Counted from the first letter of the stretch, positions 43,893 through 53,615 are shown. The stretch: DNA of 64,000 bases from Pseudomonas lini (GCF_964063345.1 NZ_OZ061318.1:1364001-1428000), one strand, 5' to 3'. Numbers and translations: made by a program. Notes: generated by a model not told the origin, from the letters alone.

Positions 43893-45104
43893 ATGCAGGT
43901 CAGCAAATCGAACAAGCTCGCCAACGTCTGCTACGACATTCGCGGCCCAGTGCTCAAGCACGCCAAACGCCTGGAAGAGGAAGGCCATCGCATCCTCAAG
44001 CTGAACATCGGCAACCCGGCCCCCTTTGGTTTCGAAGCACCGGATGAAATCCTTCAGGACGTGATCCGCAACCTGCCGACCGCCCAGGGCTACAGCGACT
44101 CCAAGGGGTTGTTCAGCGCTCGCAAGGCTGTGATGCAGTACTACCAGCAAAAACAGGTAGAAGGCGTCGGCATCGAAGACATCTATCTGGGCAACGGCGT
44201 TTCCGAGCTGATCGTGATGTCGATGCAGGCCCTGCTCAACAACGGCGACGAAGTGCTGGTGCCGGCTCCCGACTATCCGCTGTGGACCGCCGCAGTGAGC
44301 CTGGCGGGCGGCAACGCGGTGCATTACTTGTGCGATGAACAGGCCAACTGGTGGCCAGATCTGGCGGACATCAAGGCCAAGATCACCCCGAACACCAAGG
44401 CTCTGGTGATCATCAACCCGAACAACCCGACCGGCTCGGTGTACTCGAAAGAAGTCCTGCTGGGCATGCTGGAACTGGCCCGTCAGCACAATCTGGTGGT
44501 GTTCTCCGACGAGATCTACGACAAGATTCTGTACGACGACGCCGTACACATCTGCACCGCCTCGCTGGCGCCGGATTTGCTGTGCATGACCTTCAACGGT
44601 CTGTCCAAGTCCTATCGTGTGGCTGGCTTCCGTTCCGGCTGGGTCGCTATTTCCGGTCCGAAACATCACGCCCAGAGCTACATCGAAGGCATCGACATAT
44701 TGGCCAACATGCGCCTGTGCGCCAACGTGCCGAGCCAGCACGCCATCCAGACCGCGCTGGGCGGCTATCAGAGCATCAACGATCTGGTGCTGCCGCAAGG
44801 GCGTCTACTGGAACAGCGCAATCGTACCTGGGAACTGCTGAACGACATTCCGGGCGTGAGCTGCGTCAAGCCGATGGGCGCGCTGTATGCGTTCCCGCGG
44901 ATCGATCCGAAAGTCTGCCCGATCCACAACGACGAGAAATTCGTGCTTGACCTGCTGCTCTCCGAGAAGCTGCTGGTGGTACAGGGTACGGCCTTCAACT
45001 GGCCATGGCCGGACCACTTCCGCGTGGTCACCCTGCCACGACTCGACGACCTGGACCAGGCGATTGGCCGGATCGGTAACTTCCTCAAATCCTATCGCCA
45101 GTAA
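43893..45104 (+). CDS. alaA: glutamate-pyruvate aminotransferase, AlaA type
   Basis: 403 aa from ATG 43893; a long open frame upstream overlaps the hairpin region and is not coding. Fold type I aminotransferase with KLNIGNPAPFGFEAP, NPNNPTGSVYS, and the PLP lysine in NGLSKSYRVAGFRSGW. It matches AlaA (YfbQ) of E. coli, which makes alanine from pyruvate and glutamate. The C-terminal GTAFNWPWPDHFRVVTLP is family typical. Confidence 0.9.
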   Translation: MQVSKSNKLANVCYDIRGPVLKHAKRLEEEGHRILKLNIGNPAPFGFEAPDEILQDVIRNLPTAQGYSDSKGLFSARKAVMQYYQQKQVEGVGIEDIYLGNGVSELIVMSMQALLNNGDEVLVPAPDYPLWTAAVSLAGGNAVHYLCDEQANWWPDLADIKAKITPNTKALVIINPNNPTGSVYSKEVLLGMLELARQHNLVVFSDEIYDKILYDDAVHICTASLAPDLLCMTFNGLSKSYRVAGFRSGWVAISGPKHHAQSYIEGIDILANMRLCANVPSQHAIQTALGGYQSINDLVLPQGRLLEQRNRTWELLNDIPGVSCVKPMGALYAFPRIDPKVCPIHNDEKFVLDLLLSEKLLVVQGTAFNWPWPDHFRVVTLPRLDDLDQAIGRIGNFLKSYRQ

Positions 45105-45113
45105 GTGGCCTGT

Positions 45114-45147
45114 CACCGTGCGACGCTGGTTAAAGTCGCACGGTGAT
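45114..45147 (+). terminator. terminator hairpin after alaA
   Basis: CACCGTGCGAC and GTCGCACGGTG, a perfect 11-bp stem with a 10-nt loop, starting 10 bp after the stop codon and followed by ATTAATTC. The T-run is weak. Confidence 0.65.
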
Positions 45148-45347
45148 TAATTCAGCAACATATCTTTGCCCCCTACCCTGCATCGTTGTTTCAAGCGCTG
45201 ACTGATGACACGTTTCATGCCCGCGCCTAACAACGGCGGGGGCCTGCGAGGCTAATTGGCTGACAACCGTTTCCCATGCCGACGTCGGAAATGCCCTTCA
45301 AGCCGCTAGACTGTTGCTGTAGGACACAGTTTGAAATAGTCACTCGG
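45148..45347. other. intergenic region between alaA and htpX
   Basis: 200 bp without a supported gene. A weak hairpin (CCCGC ... GCGGG near 45220-45241) is the only structure I noticed before the htpX promoter. Confidence 0.4.
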
Positions 45348-45376
45348 TTGAATAGCCCGGTGCAGCACCTTATATA
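45348..45376 (+). promoter_or_regulatory. htpX promoter
   Basis: TTGAAT (45348-45353), 17 bp, TATATA (45371-45376), followed by CCCC and by the htpX start 45 bp on. TTTGAAATAG stands a little upstream (45330), so a heat-shock sigma-32 promoter overlapping this region is possible but its -10 part is poor. Confidence 0.6.
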
Positions 45377-45421
45377 CCCCGCAGTACGCTACATCTTTAG
45401 CACGAGGAGATTTCTACAACC

Positions 45422-46309
45422 ATGATGCGCATTTTGCTGTTTTTGGCCACTAACCTGGCGGTCGTGCTGATTGCCAGCATCACCCTGAGCCTTTTCGGCT
45501 TCAACGGGTTCATGGCGGCCAACGGGGTTGATCTCAACCTCAATCAGCTGCTGATTTTCTGTGCGGTCTTTGGTTTCGCCGGTTCCCTGTTCTCGCTGTT
45601 CATCTCCAAGTGGATGGCGAAAATGAGTACCAGCACCCAGATCATCAGCCAGCCGCGCACCCGGCACGAGCAATGGCTGCTGCAAACAGTCGAGCAACTG
45701 TCCCGCGAAGCCGGGATCAAGATGCCCGAAGTCGGGATTTTCCCGGCCTATGAAGCCAACGCCTTCGCCACCGGCTGGAACAAGAACGACGCACTGGTCG
45801 CGGTCAGCCAGGGCTTGCTCGAGCGTTTCTCGCCGGATGAAGTGAAAGCCGTTCTGGCCCACGAAATCGGCCACGTGGCCAATGGCGACATGGTCACCCT
45901 GGCGTTGATCCAGGGCGTGGTGAACACCTTCGTGATGTTCTTCGCCCGGATTATCGGCAACTTTGTCGACAAGGTGATCTTCAAGAACGAAGAAGGCCAA
46001 GGTATCGCCTACTACGTAGCGACCATCTTCGCCGAACTGGTCCTGGGCATCCTGGCCAGCGCCATCGTCATGTGGTTCTCGCGCAAGCGCGAATTCCGGG
46101 CCGATGATGCCGGTGCGCGCCTGGCGGGTACCAGTGCAATGATCGGTGCGCTGCAGCGTCTGCGTGCAGAACAAGGGCTGCCGGTACACATGCCGGATAC
46201 GCTGAATGCCTTCGGCATCAACGGCGGTCTCAAACAAGGGTTCGCCCGCATGTTCATGAGCCACCCGCCGCTGGAAGAGCGCATTGACGCACTGCGTCGT
46301 CGGGGCTGA
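45422..46309 (+). CDS. htpX: membrane zinc protease HtpX
   Basis: 295 aa, M48 family. Two N-terminal membrane helices ([38 protein letters not shown]), then HEIGH in [13 protein letters not shown] with the third zinc ligand in [13 protein letters not shown], and two further hydrophobic segments. It degrades damaged inner-membrane proteins alongside FtsH. The start MMRI matches the family. Promoter upstream, strong terminator downstream. Confidence 0.95.
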   Translation: MMRILLFLATNLAVVLIASITLSLFGFNGFMAANGVDLNLNQLLIFCAVFGFAGSLFSLFISKWMAKMSTSTQIISQPRTRHEQWLLQTVEQLSREAGIKMPEVGIFPAYEANAFATGWNKNDALVAVSQGLLERFSPDEVKAVLAHEIGHVANGDMVTLALIQGVVNTFVMFFARIIGNFVDKVIFKNEEGQGIAYYVATIFAELVLGILASAIVMWFSRKREFRADDAGARLAGTSAMIGALQRLRAEQGLPVHMPDTLNAFGINGGLKQGFARMFMSHPPLEERIDALRRRG

Positions 46310-46321
46310 CAGGCTCTGCAC

Positions 46322-46357
46322 AAAAAAAGGCCCGCAGTGATGCGGGCCTTTTTTTGT
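46322..46357 (+). terminator. Rho-independent terminator of htpX
   Basis: AAAAAGGCCCGCA, loop GTGA, TGCGGGCCTTTTTTT, beginning 12 bp after the stop codon. Stem 13 bp; works in both directions by sequence. Confidence 0.92.
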
Positions 46358-46386
46358 CTGTTTGATTAGTGCGGTGCTCTTGAGAC

Positions 46387-46475
46387 CCTCATCGCGGGCA
46401 AGCCCGCTCCCACAAGGATATGCGTTTGTCGATGCACCACCATCCCCTGTGGGAGCGGGCTTGCCCGCGATGAGG
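46387..46475. repeat. REP pair (BIME)
   Basis: CCTCATCGCGGGCAAGCCC and its exact inverse GGGCTTGCCCGCGATGAGG with CTCCCACA arms and about 35 bp between, between htpX and the convergent tpm. Confidence 0.88.
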
Positions 46476-46494
46476 TCAGCACAATCAGCAGCTT

Positions 46495-47151
46495 TTATCG
46501 ACTGGAAATCCGATAAACCCGCTCCTCAAGCCGCGTCACACCGGCCTCGAGAAACTTCCAGCTCTCGCCCAGAACATCCTGGTCTTCCAGAGTCTTCAGC
46601 GCCCACACATCGCCGAACAACCGTTGCACCTCGTCATCAAGCACAGCAAACGGTGGCCCGGCCATTTGCGCCTGGTCGTAATCCAGCGTAATCAAAAGCC
46701 CTAAAGAATCCTGCGGCAGAATCCGAATCAAATGAGCCGCATACTGCTCACGCATTGCCGGCGGCAGGGCAATCAACGCCGCGCGGTCGTACAGCCCACT
46801 GCAATCGGCGACATCGCCTGCCGTCAGCTCAAAGAAATCGCCACACCACAACTCGATTGAACCGGCACGGTAGACCTTGAACGGCCCCTGCTCACTGACG
46901 TCCGGGTCAAATTGATGCTCACTGAAGAAATCCTCCACGGCCTTTTCCGACAGCTCAATCCCCAAGACCTCATGACCTAGGTGCGCCAGCCACAACAGAT
47001 CCAGACTTTTCCCACACAGCGGCACCAGCACGCGAGCGCCCTTTTCCAGGCTCAGCGCTGGCCAGAACCGTTGCAGATAAGGATTCACTTCCGGCAGATG
47101 AAAGCCGATCTGATTCGACGCCCATCGTTTGTGCCAAAACTCCGGCTGCAT
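46495..47151 (-). CDS. tpm: thiopurine S-methyltransferase
   Basis: 218 aa TPMT family: [18 protein letters not shown] at the N-terminus, SAM-binding segment [18 protein letters not shown], and [13 protein letters not shown]. Bacterial TPMT methylates thiopurines and, in pseudomonads, tellurite and selenium compounds. In P. aeruginosa tpm also lies close to htpX. Confidence 0.92.
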   Translation of the reverse strand: MQPEFWHKRWASNQIGFHLPEVNPYLQRFWPALSLEKGARVLVPLCGKSLDLLWLAHLGHEVLGIELSEKAVEDFFSEHQFDPDVSEQGPFKVYRAGSIELWCGDFFELTAGDVADCSGLYDRAALIALPPAMREQYAAHLIRILPQDSLGLLITLDYDQAQMAGPPFAVLDDEVQRLFGDVWALKTLEDQDVLGESWKFLEAGVTRLEERVYRISSR

Positions 47152-47254
47152 AATTAACCCCGAAAAATTCGATCAAAAGACCCTAAAACTTATATTAGAT
47201 TTAGATCAATGATCTGACTGAAGATGGTGCCATCTTACTCTCAGGAGCTCATAC

Positions 47255-48022
47255 ATGTTCCCCAGCCTGTATATCTCTCATGGCTCCCCGATGCTAGCCC
47301 TGGAACCTGGCGCCAGCGGGCCGGCTCTCGCGCGCCTGGCCGCGGCATTGCCGAAACCCAGGGCCATCGTGATGGTTTCCGCGCACTGGGAAAGCAGCGA
47401 ACTGCTGGTCAGCGGCAACCCCCAACCTGAAACCTGGCACGACTTCGGCGGCTTTCCGCAGGCCTTGTTCGAGGTGCAATACCCGGCCCCCGGCAATCCA
47501 CAACTGGCGGCGGAGGTGGTCGAGCTGCTGAAAGCCGATGGCCTGCCGGCGCGGATCGACAGCCAGCGACCGTTCGACCATGGTGTTTGGGTGCCCTTGG
47601 CGTTGATGTATCCGCAAGCTGATATCCCGGTGGTGCAGGTCTCGCTGCCCACCCGTGGCGGCCCTGCCCTGCAAACCCGTGTCGGCCATGCGTTGGCCAG
47701 CCTGCGCGAGCACGGTGTGCTGTTGATCGGCTCCGGCAGCATCACCCACAACCTGCGCGAACTGGACTGGCACGCTGGCCCGGAAAGCGTCGAACCCTGG
47801 GCCAAGGCGTTCCGCGACTGGATGATCGAGAAACTCGAAGCGAACGACGAAGCCGCATTGCACGACTATCGTCAGCAAGCTCCGAATGCTGTGCGCAACC
47901 ATCCGAGTGACGAGCATCTGCTGCCGCTGTACTTTGCCCGCGCGGCCGGGGGTGAGTTCAGCATTGCGCACAAGGGTTTCACCATGGGAGCACTTGGGAT
48001 GGACATTTATCGCTTTGGCTGA
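47255..48022 (+). CDS. extradiol ring-cleavage dioxygenase-like protein (LigB/DODA family)
   Basis: 255 aa from ATG 47255 with CAGGAG 9 nt upstream. The class III extradiol dioxygenase fold (E. coli YgiD, plant DODA) has metal ligands seen as His in YISHGSPMLAL, His in VMVSAHWES, and His near FDHGVWVPLALMYP, and the late KGFTMGALGMD. YgiD opens the ring of L-DOPA; the natural substrate in Pseudomonas is not known. The region before it carries AAGATGG-TG-CCATCTT at 47221-47236. Confidence 0.85.
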   Translation: MFPSLYISHGSPMLALEPGASGPALARLAAALPKPRAIVMVSAHWESSELLVSGNPQPETWHDFGGFPQALFEVQYPAPGNPQLAAEVVELLKADGLPARIDSQRPFDHGVWVPLALMYPQADIPVVQVSLPTRGGPALQTRVGHALASLREHGVLLIGSGSITHNLRELDWHAGPESVEPWAKAFRDWMIEKLEANDEAALHDYRQQAPNAVRNHPSDEHLLPLYFARAAGGEFSIAHKGFTMGALGMDIYRFG

Positions 48023-48027
48023 CACTT

Positions 48028-48134
48028 GATCGTTCCCACGCTCTGCGTGGGAATGCAGCCCGGGACGCTCCGCGCCCCAGAAGCGGACGCAGAGCGTCCA
48101 TTGATTAATTCCCACGCAGAGCGTGGGAACGATC
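48028..48134. repeat. 108-bp intergenic palindromic repeat, copy 2
   Basis: Same element as at 7901-8008, from GATCGTTCCCACGCTCTGCG to CGCAGAGCGTGGGAACGATC. Both outer arms are intact here, with inner GACGCTCCGC and GCGGACGC units, so it could fold into one long cruciform. Confidence 0.8.
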
Positions 48135-48138
48135 AGGC

Positions 48139-48173
48139 AAAAAAAATCCCCGAACCAGTCGGGGATTTTTTAT
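48139..48173. terminator. bidirectional Rho-independent terminator
   Basis: AAAAAATCCCCGA, loop ACCAG, TCGGGGATTTTTT. It stops the dioxygenase gene (+) after the repeat and the helicase gene (-). Confidence 0.88.
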
Positions 48174-48199
48174 GTTCGATCAATCAGCTCGAGAGCGGA

Positions 48200-49873
48200 T
48201 TAATCTTCGCGGTAGCGACGCAGCTTCAACTGCTTACCGGCAACGCGAGTGTCCTTCAGTTTGGTCAGGAGTTTCTCCAGACCATCTTCCGGCAGCTCGA
48301 CGAGGCTGAAGCTGTCACGCACCTGGATGCGACCGATGGCTTCACGCGCCAAACCGCCTTCATTCAGGATGGCGCCCAGCAGGTTCTTGGCAGCGATACC
48401 ATCACGCGCACCCAGCGCGGTACGGCAACGAGCACGACCTTCAGCCAATGGAACCGGAGCGCGACGCTCACGATCACCACGGTCCGGACGATCACCGGAA
48501 CGCTCTGGACGATCGCCACGCGGTGCGTTGTTCGGCACCAGTGGACGTTCTTTCTCGATTGCAGCCAGGGTCAGCGCCTGAGCGTTGGTTGCCTTGCGCA
48601 GCAGAGCAGCGGCCAGTGCACGCGGGGTGCAACCGATGTCGGCGGTCAGGCGATCCAGCAGATCACCGTGAGTCGATTCGGCATCAGCGACCAGCGGCGA
48701 CAGGCTGTTGGTCAGTTTCTTGATGCGGGCATCGAGAACGGCCTGGGCATCCGGCAGACGAACTTCGGCAACCTTCTGACCGGTTACACGCTCGATCACT
48801 TGCAGCATGCGGCGCTCACGCGGAGTCACCAGCAGCAGCGCACGACCTTCGCGACCGGCACGGCCGGTACGGCCGATACGGTGAACGTAGGACTCAGGAT
48901 CGTACGGCATGTCAACGTTGAACACGTGAGTGATACGCGGAACGTCCAGACCACGAGCGGCAACGTCGGTCGCCACAACGATGTCCAGACGACCATCCTT
49001 GAGGGATTCGATCACGCGCTCACGCTGGTTCTGAGCAATGTCACCGTTCAGCGCAGCGGCTTTGTAGCCTTTGGCTTCCAGGGCACTGGCCAGGTCCAGG
49101 GTCGCTTGCTTGGTGCGCACGAACATGATCAGGGCGTCGAAATCTTCCACTTCCAGCAGGCTCAATACAGCCGAGGTCTTCTGGTCAGCGTGAACCAACA
49201 GGTGAGCCTGTTCGATCGCGGTAACGGTCTGAGTCTTGGTCTGGATCTTCACGTGTTGCGGATCGCGCAGATGGCGTTCAGCAATGGCACGGATCGACTG
49301 CGGCAGGGTGGCCGAGAACAATACTGTCTGACGGGTTGCTGGCAGGGCCTTGAAGATAACTTCGAGGTCGTCCATGAAACCCAGTTTGAGCATTTCATCA
49401 GCTTCGTCGAGAACCAGGTGGTTCACGGTAGCCAGAACTTTTTCGTCACGACGCAGGTGGTCGCACAGACGGCCCGGCGTGGCGACAACGATCTGTGCGC
49501 CATTACGGATTGCTTTCAGTTGTGGGCCCATAGGCGCGCCGCCGTAAACGGCCACAACGGTAACGCCCGGCATTTGCTTGGCGTAGGTTTCGAAAGCGGT
49601 TGCTACTTGCAGCGCCAACTCACGGGTTGGCGCCAGGATCAGGGCTTGCGGCTCGCGCTTGGCAGGATCGATGCGGTGCAGGATCGGCAGGGCGAACGCG
49701 GCGGTTTTACCCGTACCGGTTTGCGCTTGGCCAATCATGTCGTGGCCGGCCATGATGATCGGGATCGATTGCTGCTGAATAGCCGAAGGCTCTTCGTAGC
49801 CGGTCGCAATGACGGCTGCAAGAATATTCGGATTAAGATTAAAAGCGGCGAAGCCGCCGGTTTCCTGGGTCAT
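48200..49873 (-). CDS. deaD: DEAD-box ATP-dependent RNA helicase
   Basis: 557 aa from ATG 49873. Helicase motifs in order: GYEEPSAIQQQSIP (Q motif), AQTGTGKTAAF (I), PTRELALQ (Ia), LVLDEADEML (II), FSATLP (III), and HRIGRTGRAGR (VI). After about residue 370 comes a helical segment, an Arg/Asp-rich linker with RGDRPERSGDRPDRGDRERR, and a DbpA-type RNA-binding fold (NLLGAILNEGGLAREAIGRI). This matches DeaD/CsdA, which remodels structured RNA and helps ribosome assembly, mostly in the cold. A leader of about 210 nt precedes it. Confidence 0.92.
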   Translation of the reverse strand: MTQETGGFAAFNLNPNILAAVIATGYEEPSAIQQQSIPIIMAGHDMIGQAQTGTGKTAAFALPILHRIDPAKREPQALILAPTRELALQVATAFETYAKQMPGVTVVAVYGGAPMGPQLKAIRNGAQIVVATPGRLCDHLRRDEKVLATVNHLVLDEADEMLKLGFMDDLEVIFKALPATRQTVLFSATLPQSIRAIAERHLRDPQHVKIQTKTQTVTAIEQAHLLVHADQKTSAVLSLLEVEDFDALIMFVRTKQATLDLASALEAKGYKAAALNGDIAQNQRERVIESLKDGRLDIVVATDVAARGLDVPRITHVFNVDMPYDPESYVHRIGRTGRAGREGRALLLVTPRERRMLQVIERVTGQKVAEVRLPDAQAVLDARIKKLTNSLSPLVADAESTHGDLLDRLTADIGCTPRALAAALLRKATNAQALTLAAIEKERPLVPNNAPRGDRPERSGDRPDRGDRERRAPVPLAEGRARCRTALGARDGIAAKNLLGAILNEGGLAREAIGRIQVRDSFSLVELPEDGLEKLLTKLKDTRVAGKQLKLRRYRED

Positions 49874-50098
49874 GGGTCTGCCTCTAAGTGCATCCGCAAA
49901 GACCCATGCTCCAAAGCTGCGCATGCCGTGTAAGACTCAAGAGTCGCCCTGGCTGCTTTGTCGGCGGGGATTTGCGAAAACGAATGAATGAAAAAGATTC
50001 GTCAAGGAAGAGTCCGCTGTGCGGACGTGCAGCCGAAGCTGGCTTCGGGGAATTGCGCTACCTAAACGCGGCCCGGTTAAAGGCCGGCGCGCACTATA
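49874..50098 (-). promoter_or_regulatory. deaD promoter and long 5' leader
   Basis: TATAGT on the minus strand (50093-50098) follows a GC-clamped ATTCCGG stretch and is a good -10 box. Transcription from about 50085 would give a leader of about 210 nt with several small hairpins, for example CCGAAGC-CA-GCTTCGG at about 50035-50050. Long leaders are known for cold-shock helicase genes. The -35 box is weak. Confidence 0.5.
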
Positions 50099-50295
50099 CC
50101 GGAATTAGCCCGAAAAGGGAGCTTTTTTTATCGGAAAAAACCGGCGCATAGCGTTGTGTCACGGGCTTTGCGGATATTCGTGCGACGGTCTATTTTGCAA
50201 AGGCCCGGCCCTGCTGACGATGGCGCTAAAACGGTTCACTCTTGTGACGCAGACCTTCGGTCTGACACCCCCCTTCCCGCCCGAGGAAATCTTCC
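50099..50295. other. intergenic region before the crotonase gene
   Basis: About 200 bp with no supported gene. It should contain the promoter of the plus-strand crotonase; nothing stands out. Confidence 0.35.
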
Positions 50296-51087
50296 ATGAA
50301 TCAGCCCAGCCCCAGTCGTGTAACCCGTGAACGACACGGTCATGTCCTGATGATCGGCCTGGATCGGGTGGCCAAACGCAATGCCTTCGACCTCGACCTG
50401 CTCAATGAACTCAGTCTGGCCTATGGCGAGTTCGAGGCCGACAGCGAGGCGCGGGTCGCGGTGGTGTTCGGTCATGGTGAGCATTTCACCGCCGGGCTGG
50501 ATCTGGTCAGCGCCGGCGCGGCCCTGGCCGAAGGCTGGCAGGCACCGCCCGGTGGCTGCGACCCATGGGGCGTGCTCGCAGGCCCCAGGGTCAGCAAACC
50601 GGTGATTGTCGCGGCTCAAGGCTACTGCCTGACCGTTGGCATCGAGTTGATGCTGGCTGCCGACATCAACCTGTGCGCCAGCAATACCCGTTTTGCGCAG
50701 AAGGAAGTGCAACGCGGGATCTTCCCGTTCGGCGGCGCCACCTTGCGCCTGCATCAGGTGGCCGGCTGGGGCAATGCGATGCGCTGGTTGCTTACTGGCG
50801 ATGAGTTCGACGCTCATGACGCCTTGCATCTGGGGTTGGTGCAGGAGGTCATGGCCAGCGAGGACTTGTTGCCGCGGGCGGTCGAGTTGGCCGAGCGGAT
50901 TGCCCGGCAGGCACCGCTGGGGGTTCAGGCAACGCTGATGTCTGCCCGGCAGGCGCGCTATGAGGGTGAAATGGCGGCAGCTCAGGCTTTGCCGGCGCTG
51001 GTGAAGACATTGCTCAATAGCGAGGATGCCAAGGAGGGTGTGCGGTCGATGCTCGAGAAGCGGCCGGGCGTTTTCAAAGGGCTTTGA
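50296..51087 (+). CDS. enoyl-CoA hydratase/isomerase family protein
   Basis: 263 aa crotonase fold. Oxyanion-hole segments: GHGEHFTAGLDLVSAG and AAQGYCLTVGIELMLAADI. The usual catalytic glutamate positions are replaced or shifted (FAQKEVQRGIFPFGGATLRL keeps one Glu), so the reaction is uncertain. It stands alone between the helicase and a REP pair, with no other beta-oxidation gene next to it. Confidence 0.82.
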   Translation: MNQPSPSRVTRERHGHVLMIGLDRVAKRNAFDLDLLNELSLAYGEFEADSEARVAVVFGHGEHFTAGLDLVSAGAALAEGWQAPPGGCDPWGVLAGPRVSKPVIVAAQGYCLTVGIELMLAADINLCASNTRFAQKEVQRGIFPFGGATLRLHQVAGWGNAMRWLLTGDEFDAHDALHLGLVQEVMASEDLLPRAVELAERIARQAPLGVQATLMSARQARYEGEMAAAQALPALVKTLLNSEDAKEGVRSMLEKRPGVFKGL

Positions 51088-51108
51088 GGCATGTGTTGAC
51101 TGTGAGGG

Positions 51109-51187
51109 CCTCATCGCGGGCAAGCCCGCTCCCACAGGTCCGTGAACGACGCAAATCACTGTGGGAGCGGGCTTGCCCGCGATGAGG
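51109..51187. repeat. REP pair (BIME)
   Basis: CCTCATCGCGGGCAAGCCC and its inverse with CTCCCACAG/CTGTGGGAG arms and about 20 bp between, at the convergent ends of the crotonase and spermidine synthase-like genes. Confidence 0.88.
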
Positions 51188-51204
51188 ACCTCACAGACGC
51201 CGAC

Positions 51205-51960
51205 TTATGTCGCCGGCCGGATCGCCTTGATCAACGACTGCAACGAATACCCCAATCGCGGCGCCAGGCCTTCAGCGCGCGCAATCAGCCCCTCCATATC
51301 CAGCTCCTGATCCAGCTCGGAGGGCACGATCAGAATCACGTTGCCCTCCTTCACCGGCAACTCCCAGTAATGCCGGTGATAGAGGCCGCGCAGCAACGCC
51401 GCCCCCAACGGTCGACCATCGTCGGTGGCCCACTGGTTGATCACCAGCCAGCCACCCGGATTCAAACGTTTCTGACAGTTTTCCAGAAAACCCCAGGCCA
51501 GATGCCCGACACCCGGCCCGACATCGGTATAGAGGTCGACGAAAATCAGATCGGCCGGCTCAGCCGTTTCGAGTAGCTCCAGGGCATCGCCGACGCGAAT
51601 GTACAGCCGCGGATCGTCATCGAGCCCGAGGTATTCGATGGCCAGGCGCGGCACATCGGGGCGCAGCTCGATGGCTTCGACGTCTTCCAGCGGCAGGAAC
51701 TTCAGGCAAGCCTGGGTCAGCGTGCCGGCGCCGAGCCCGAGGAACAGCGCGCTTTCCGGCTGCTCGTGGCACAGCGCGCCAATCAGCATCGCCCGGGTGT
51801 AATCGTACTCGAGCCAGCTCGGGTCAGCGGTGAACACGCAGCTCTGTTCGATGGCATCACCGAACTCCAGAAAACGGTAATCGGCCACTTCCAGCACGCG
51901 AATCACGCCGAATTCATCCTGTACCTCGGCGAGCAGATGCTCGACGCGCTCCTCAGTCAT
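51205..51960 (-). CDS. spermidine synthase-like methyltransferase-fold protein
   Basis: 251 aa with a Rossmann SAM/polyamine-synthase fold: ALFLGLGAGTLTQACLKFLP, VEAIELRPDVPRLA and VGDALELLETAEPADLIFVD. The spermidine synthase motif is only partly kept and no N-terminal beta domain is present beyond about 45 residues, so polyamine synthesis is doubtful; many such proteins are uncharacterised. No speD lies near. Confidence 0.75.
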   Translation of the reverse strand: MTEERVEHLLAEVQDEFGVIRVLEVADYRFLEFGDAIEQSCVFTADPSWLEYDYTRAMLIGALCHEQPESALFLGLGAGTLTQACLKFLPLEDVEAIELRPDVPRLAIEYLGLDDDPRLYIRVGDALELLETAEPADLIFVDLYTDVGPGVGHLAWGFLENCQKRLNPGGWLVINQWATDDGRPLGAALLRGLYHRHYWELPVKEGNVILIVPSELDQELDMEGLIARAEGLAPRLGYSLQSLIKAIRPAT

Positions 51961-52122
51961 TTCGTCTCCTGATCGTTACCGGGCCTGCAATGCAGTAAAT
52001 AGCAGCGCAATAAGACCGCGTGGGTGGCGGCAAAGGCGCGATTGTCCGCGAAGCGACGGGAACAGGTCACGCACTAATTGCTGATAACATAACCGTCCGA
52101 GCGTAAAACACTAGAGACTGCA

Positions 52123-53469
52123 ATGAGCCAACCCTGGAGCCCTGACAGCTGGCGCGCCCTGCCGATCCAGCAACAACCCCAATACCCCGACGCGGCGCAT
52201 TTGCTGCACGTCGAGCAAACCCTGGCGAGCTATCCGCCACTGGTGTTTGCCGGTGAAGCCCGGGAGTTGCGTCGTCAGTTTGCCGAAGTCACCCAGGGCC
52301 GGGCGTTTCTGTTGCAGGGCGGCGACTGCGCCGAAAGCTTCGCCGAATTCTCTGCCGCGAAAATTCGAGACACGTTTAAAGTGTTGCTGCAAATGGCGAT
52401 CGTCATGACCTTTGCCGCCGGTTGCCCGGTGGTCAAAGTCGGACGCATGGCCGGCCAGTTCGCCAAACCCCGTTCGGCCAACGATGAAACCATCAACGGC
52501 GTAACGCTGCCGGCCTACCGTGGCGACATCGTCAACGGCATCGGTTTCGACGAAAAAAGCCGCGTGCCGGACCCGGATCGTCTGCTGCAGTCTTACCACC
52601 AGTCCACTGCAACCCTGAACCTGCTGCGCGCCTTTGCCCAGGGCGGCTTTGCCGACCTGCATCAGGTGCACAAATGGAACCTGGACTTCATCGCCAACTC
52701 GGCGCTGGCCGAGAAGTACAGCCATCTGGCTGATCGCATCGATGAAACCCTGGCCTTCATGCGTGCTTGCGGCATGGACAGCTCGCCGCAACTGCGCGAA
52801 ACCAGTTTCTTCACCGCCCACGAAGCTCTGCTGCTGAACTACGAAGAAGCCTTCGTGCGTCGCGACAGCCTGACCAACGACTACTACGATTGCTCGGCCC
52901 ACATGCTGTGGATCGGCGACCGTACCCGTCAACTGGACGGTGCGCATGTCGAATTCCTGCGCGGGGTGCACAACCCGATCGGCGTGAAGGTCGGCCCGAG
53001 CATGAACCCTGAAGACCTGATTCGCCTGATCGATGTGCTCAACCCGGACAACGATCCGGGTCGCCTGAACCTGATTGCGCGGATGGGCGCGAACAAGGTC
53101 GGCGATCACCTGCCGCAGCTGATCCGCGCGGTGCAGCGTGAAGGCAAGCAGGTGCTGTGGAGCTCCGACCCGATGCACGGCAACACCATCAAGGCCAGCA
53201 GCGGCTACAAGACCCGTGACTTCGCGCAGATCCTTGGAGAGGTGAAACAGTTCTTCCAGGTTCACGAAGCAGAAGGCAGTTATGCCGGCGGCATCCACAT
53301 CGAAATGACCGGACAGAACGTCACCGAATGCATCGGCGGTGCGCGGCCGATTACCGAGGATGGGTTGTCGGACCGTTACCACACCCACTGCGACCCGCGG
53401 ATGAATGCCGATCAGTCGCTGGAGTTAGCGTTTTTGATTGCTGAAACCCTGAAGCAAGTTCGACGGTGA
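52123..53469 (+). CDS. 3-deoxy-7-phosphoheptulonate synthase, class II
   Basis: 448 aa class II DAHP synthase. Key segments: [14 protein letters not shown] with the metal-binding Cys, [33 protein letters not shown], and [12 protein letters not shown] with metal ligands. It condenses phosphoenolpyruvate and erythrose 4-phosphate at the entry of the shikimate pathway. Single gene unit here; class II enzymes in pseudomonads exist as a main form and a phenazine-linked form, and no phenazine gene is near, so this is the housekeeping one. Confidence 0.93.
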   Translation: MSQPWSPDSWRALPIQQQPQYPDAAHLLHVEQTLASYPPLVFAGEARELRRQFAEVTQGRAFLLQGGDCAESFAEFSAAKIRDTFKVLLQMAIVMTFAAGCPVVKVGRMAGQFAKPRSANDETINGVTLPAYRGDIVNGIGFDEKSRVPDPDRLLQSYHQSTATLNLLRAFAQGGFADLHQVHKWNLDFIANSALAEKYSHLADRIDETLAFMRACGMDSSPQLRETSFFTAHEALLLNYEEAFVRRDSLTNDYYDCSAHMLWIGDRTRQLDGAHVEFLRGVHNPIGVKVGPSMNPEDLIRLIDVLNPDNDPGRLNLIARMGANKVGDHLPQLIRAVQREGKQVLWSSDPMHGNTIKASSGYKTRDFAQILGEVKQFFQVHEAEGSYAGGIHIEMTGQNVTECIGGARPITEDGLSDRYHTHCDPRMNADQSLELAFLIAETLKQVRR

Positions 53470-53500
53470 GTCAGTAAATTTTTTATTACCTGACAGACCG

Positions 53501-53608
53501 CCATCGCGGGCAAGTCGAATCGTCGCACCGCCGCTCCCACAGGGTTAGCGCCAGACACATAATTTGTGAACGACGCGGTCATTGTGGGAGCGGGCTTGCC
53601 CGCGATGG
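53501..53608. repeat. asymmetric REP pair with interrupted left unit
   Basis: The right unit is standard (GTGGGAGCGGGCTTGCCCGCGATGG). The left begins CCATCGCGGGCAAG but then has TCGAATCGTCGCACCG before CCGCTCCCACAG, making the loop about 16 bases longer than in the other REPs here. Confidence 0.8.
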
Positions 53609-53615
53609 CGTCGGT

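Noticed and set aside
48026..49933. A 635-codon plus-strand frame opposite the DEAD-box helicase
   Set aside because: Shadow frame; the minus-strand helicase has all motifs, and this frame begins in the palindromic repeat.
52111..53388. A 425-codon minus-strand frame opposite the DAHP synthase
   Set aside because: Shadow of a full-length enzyme; no motifs of its own.
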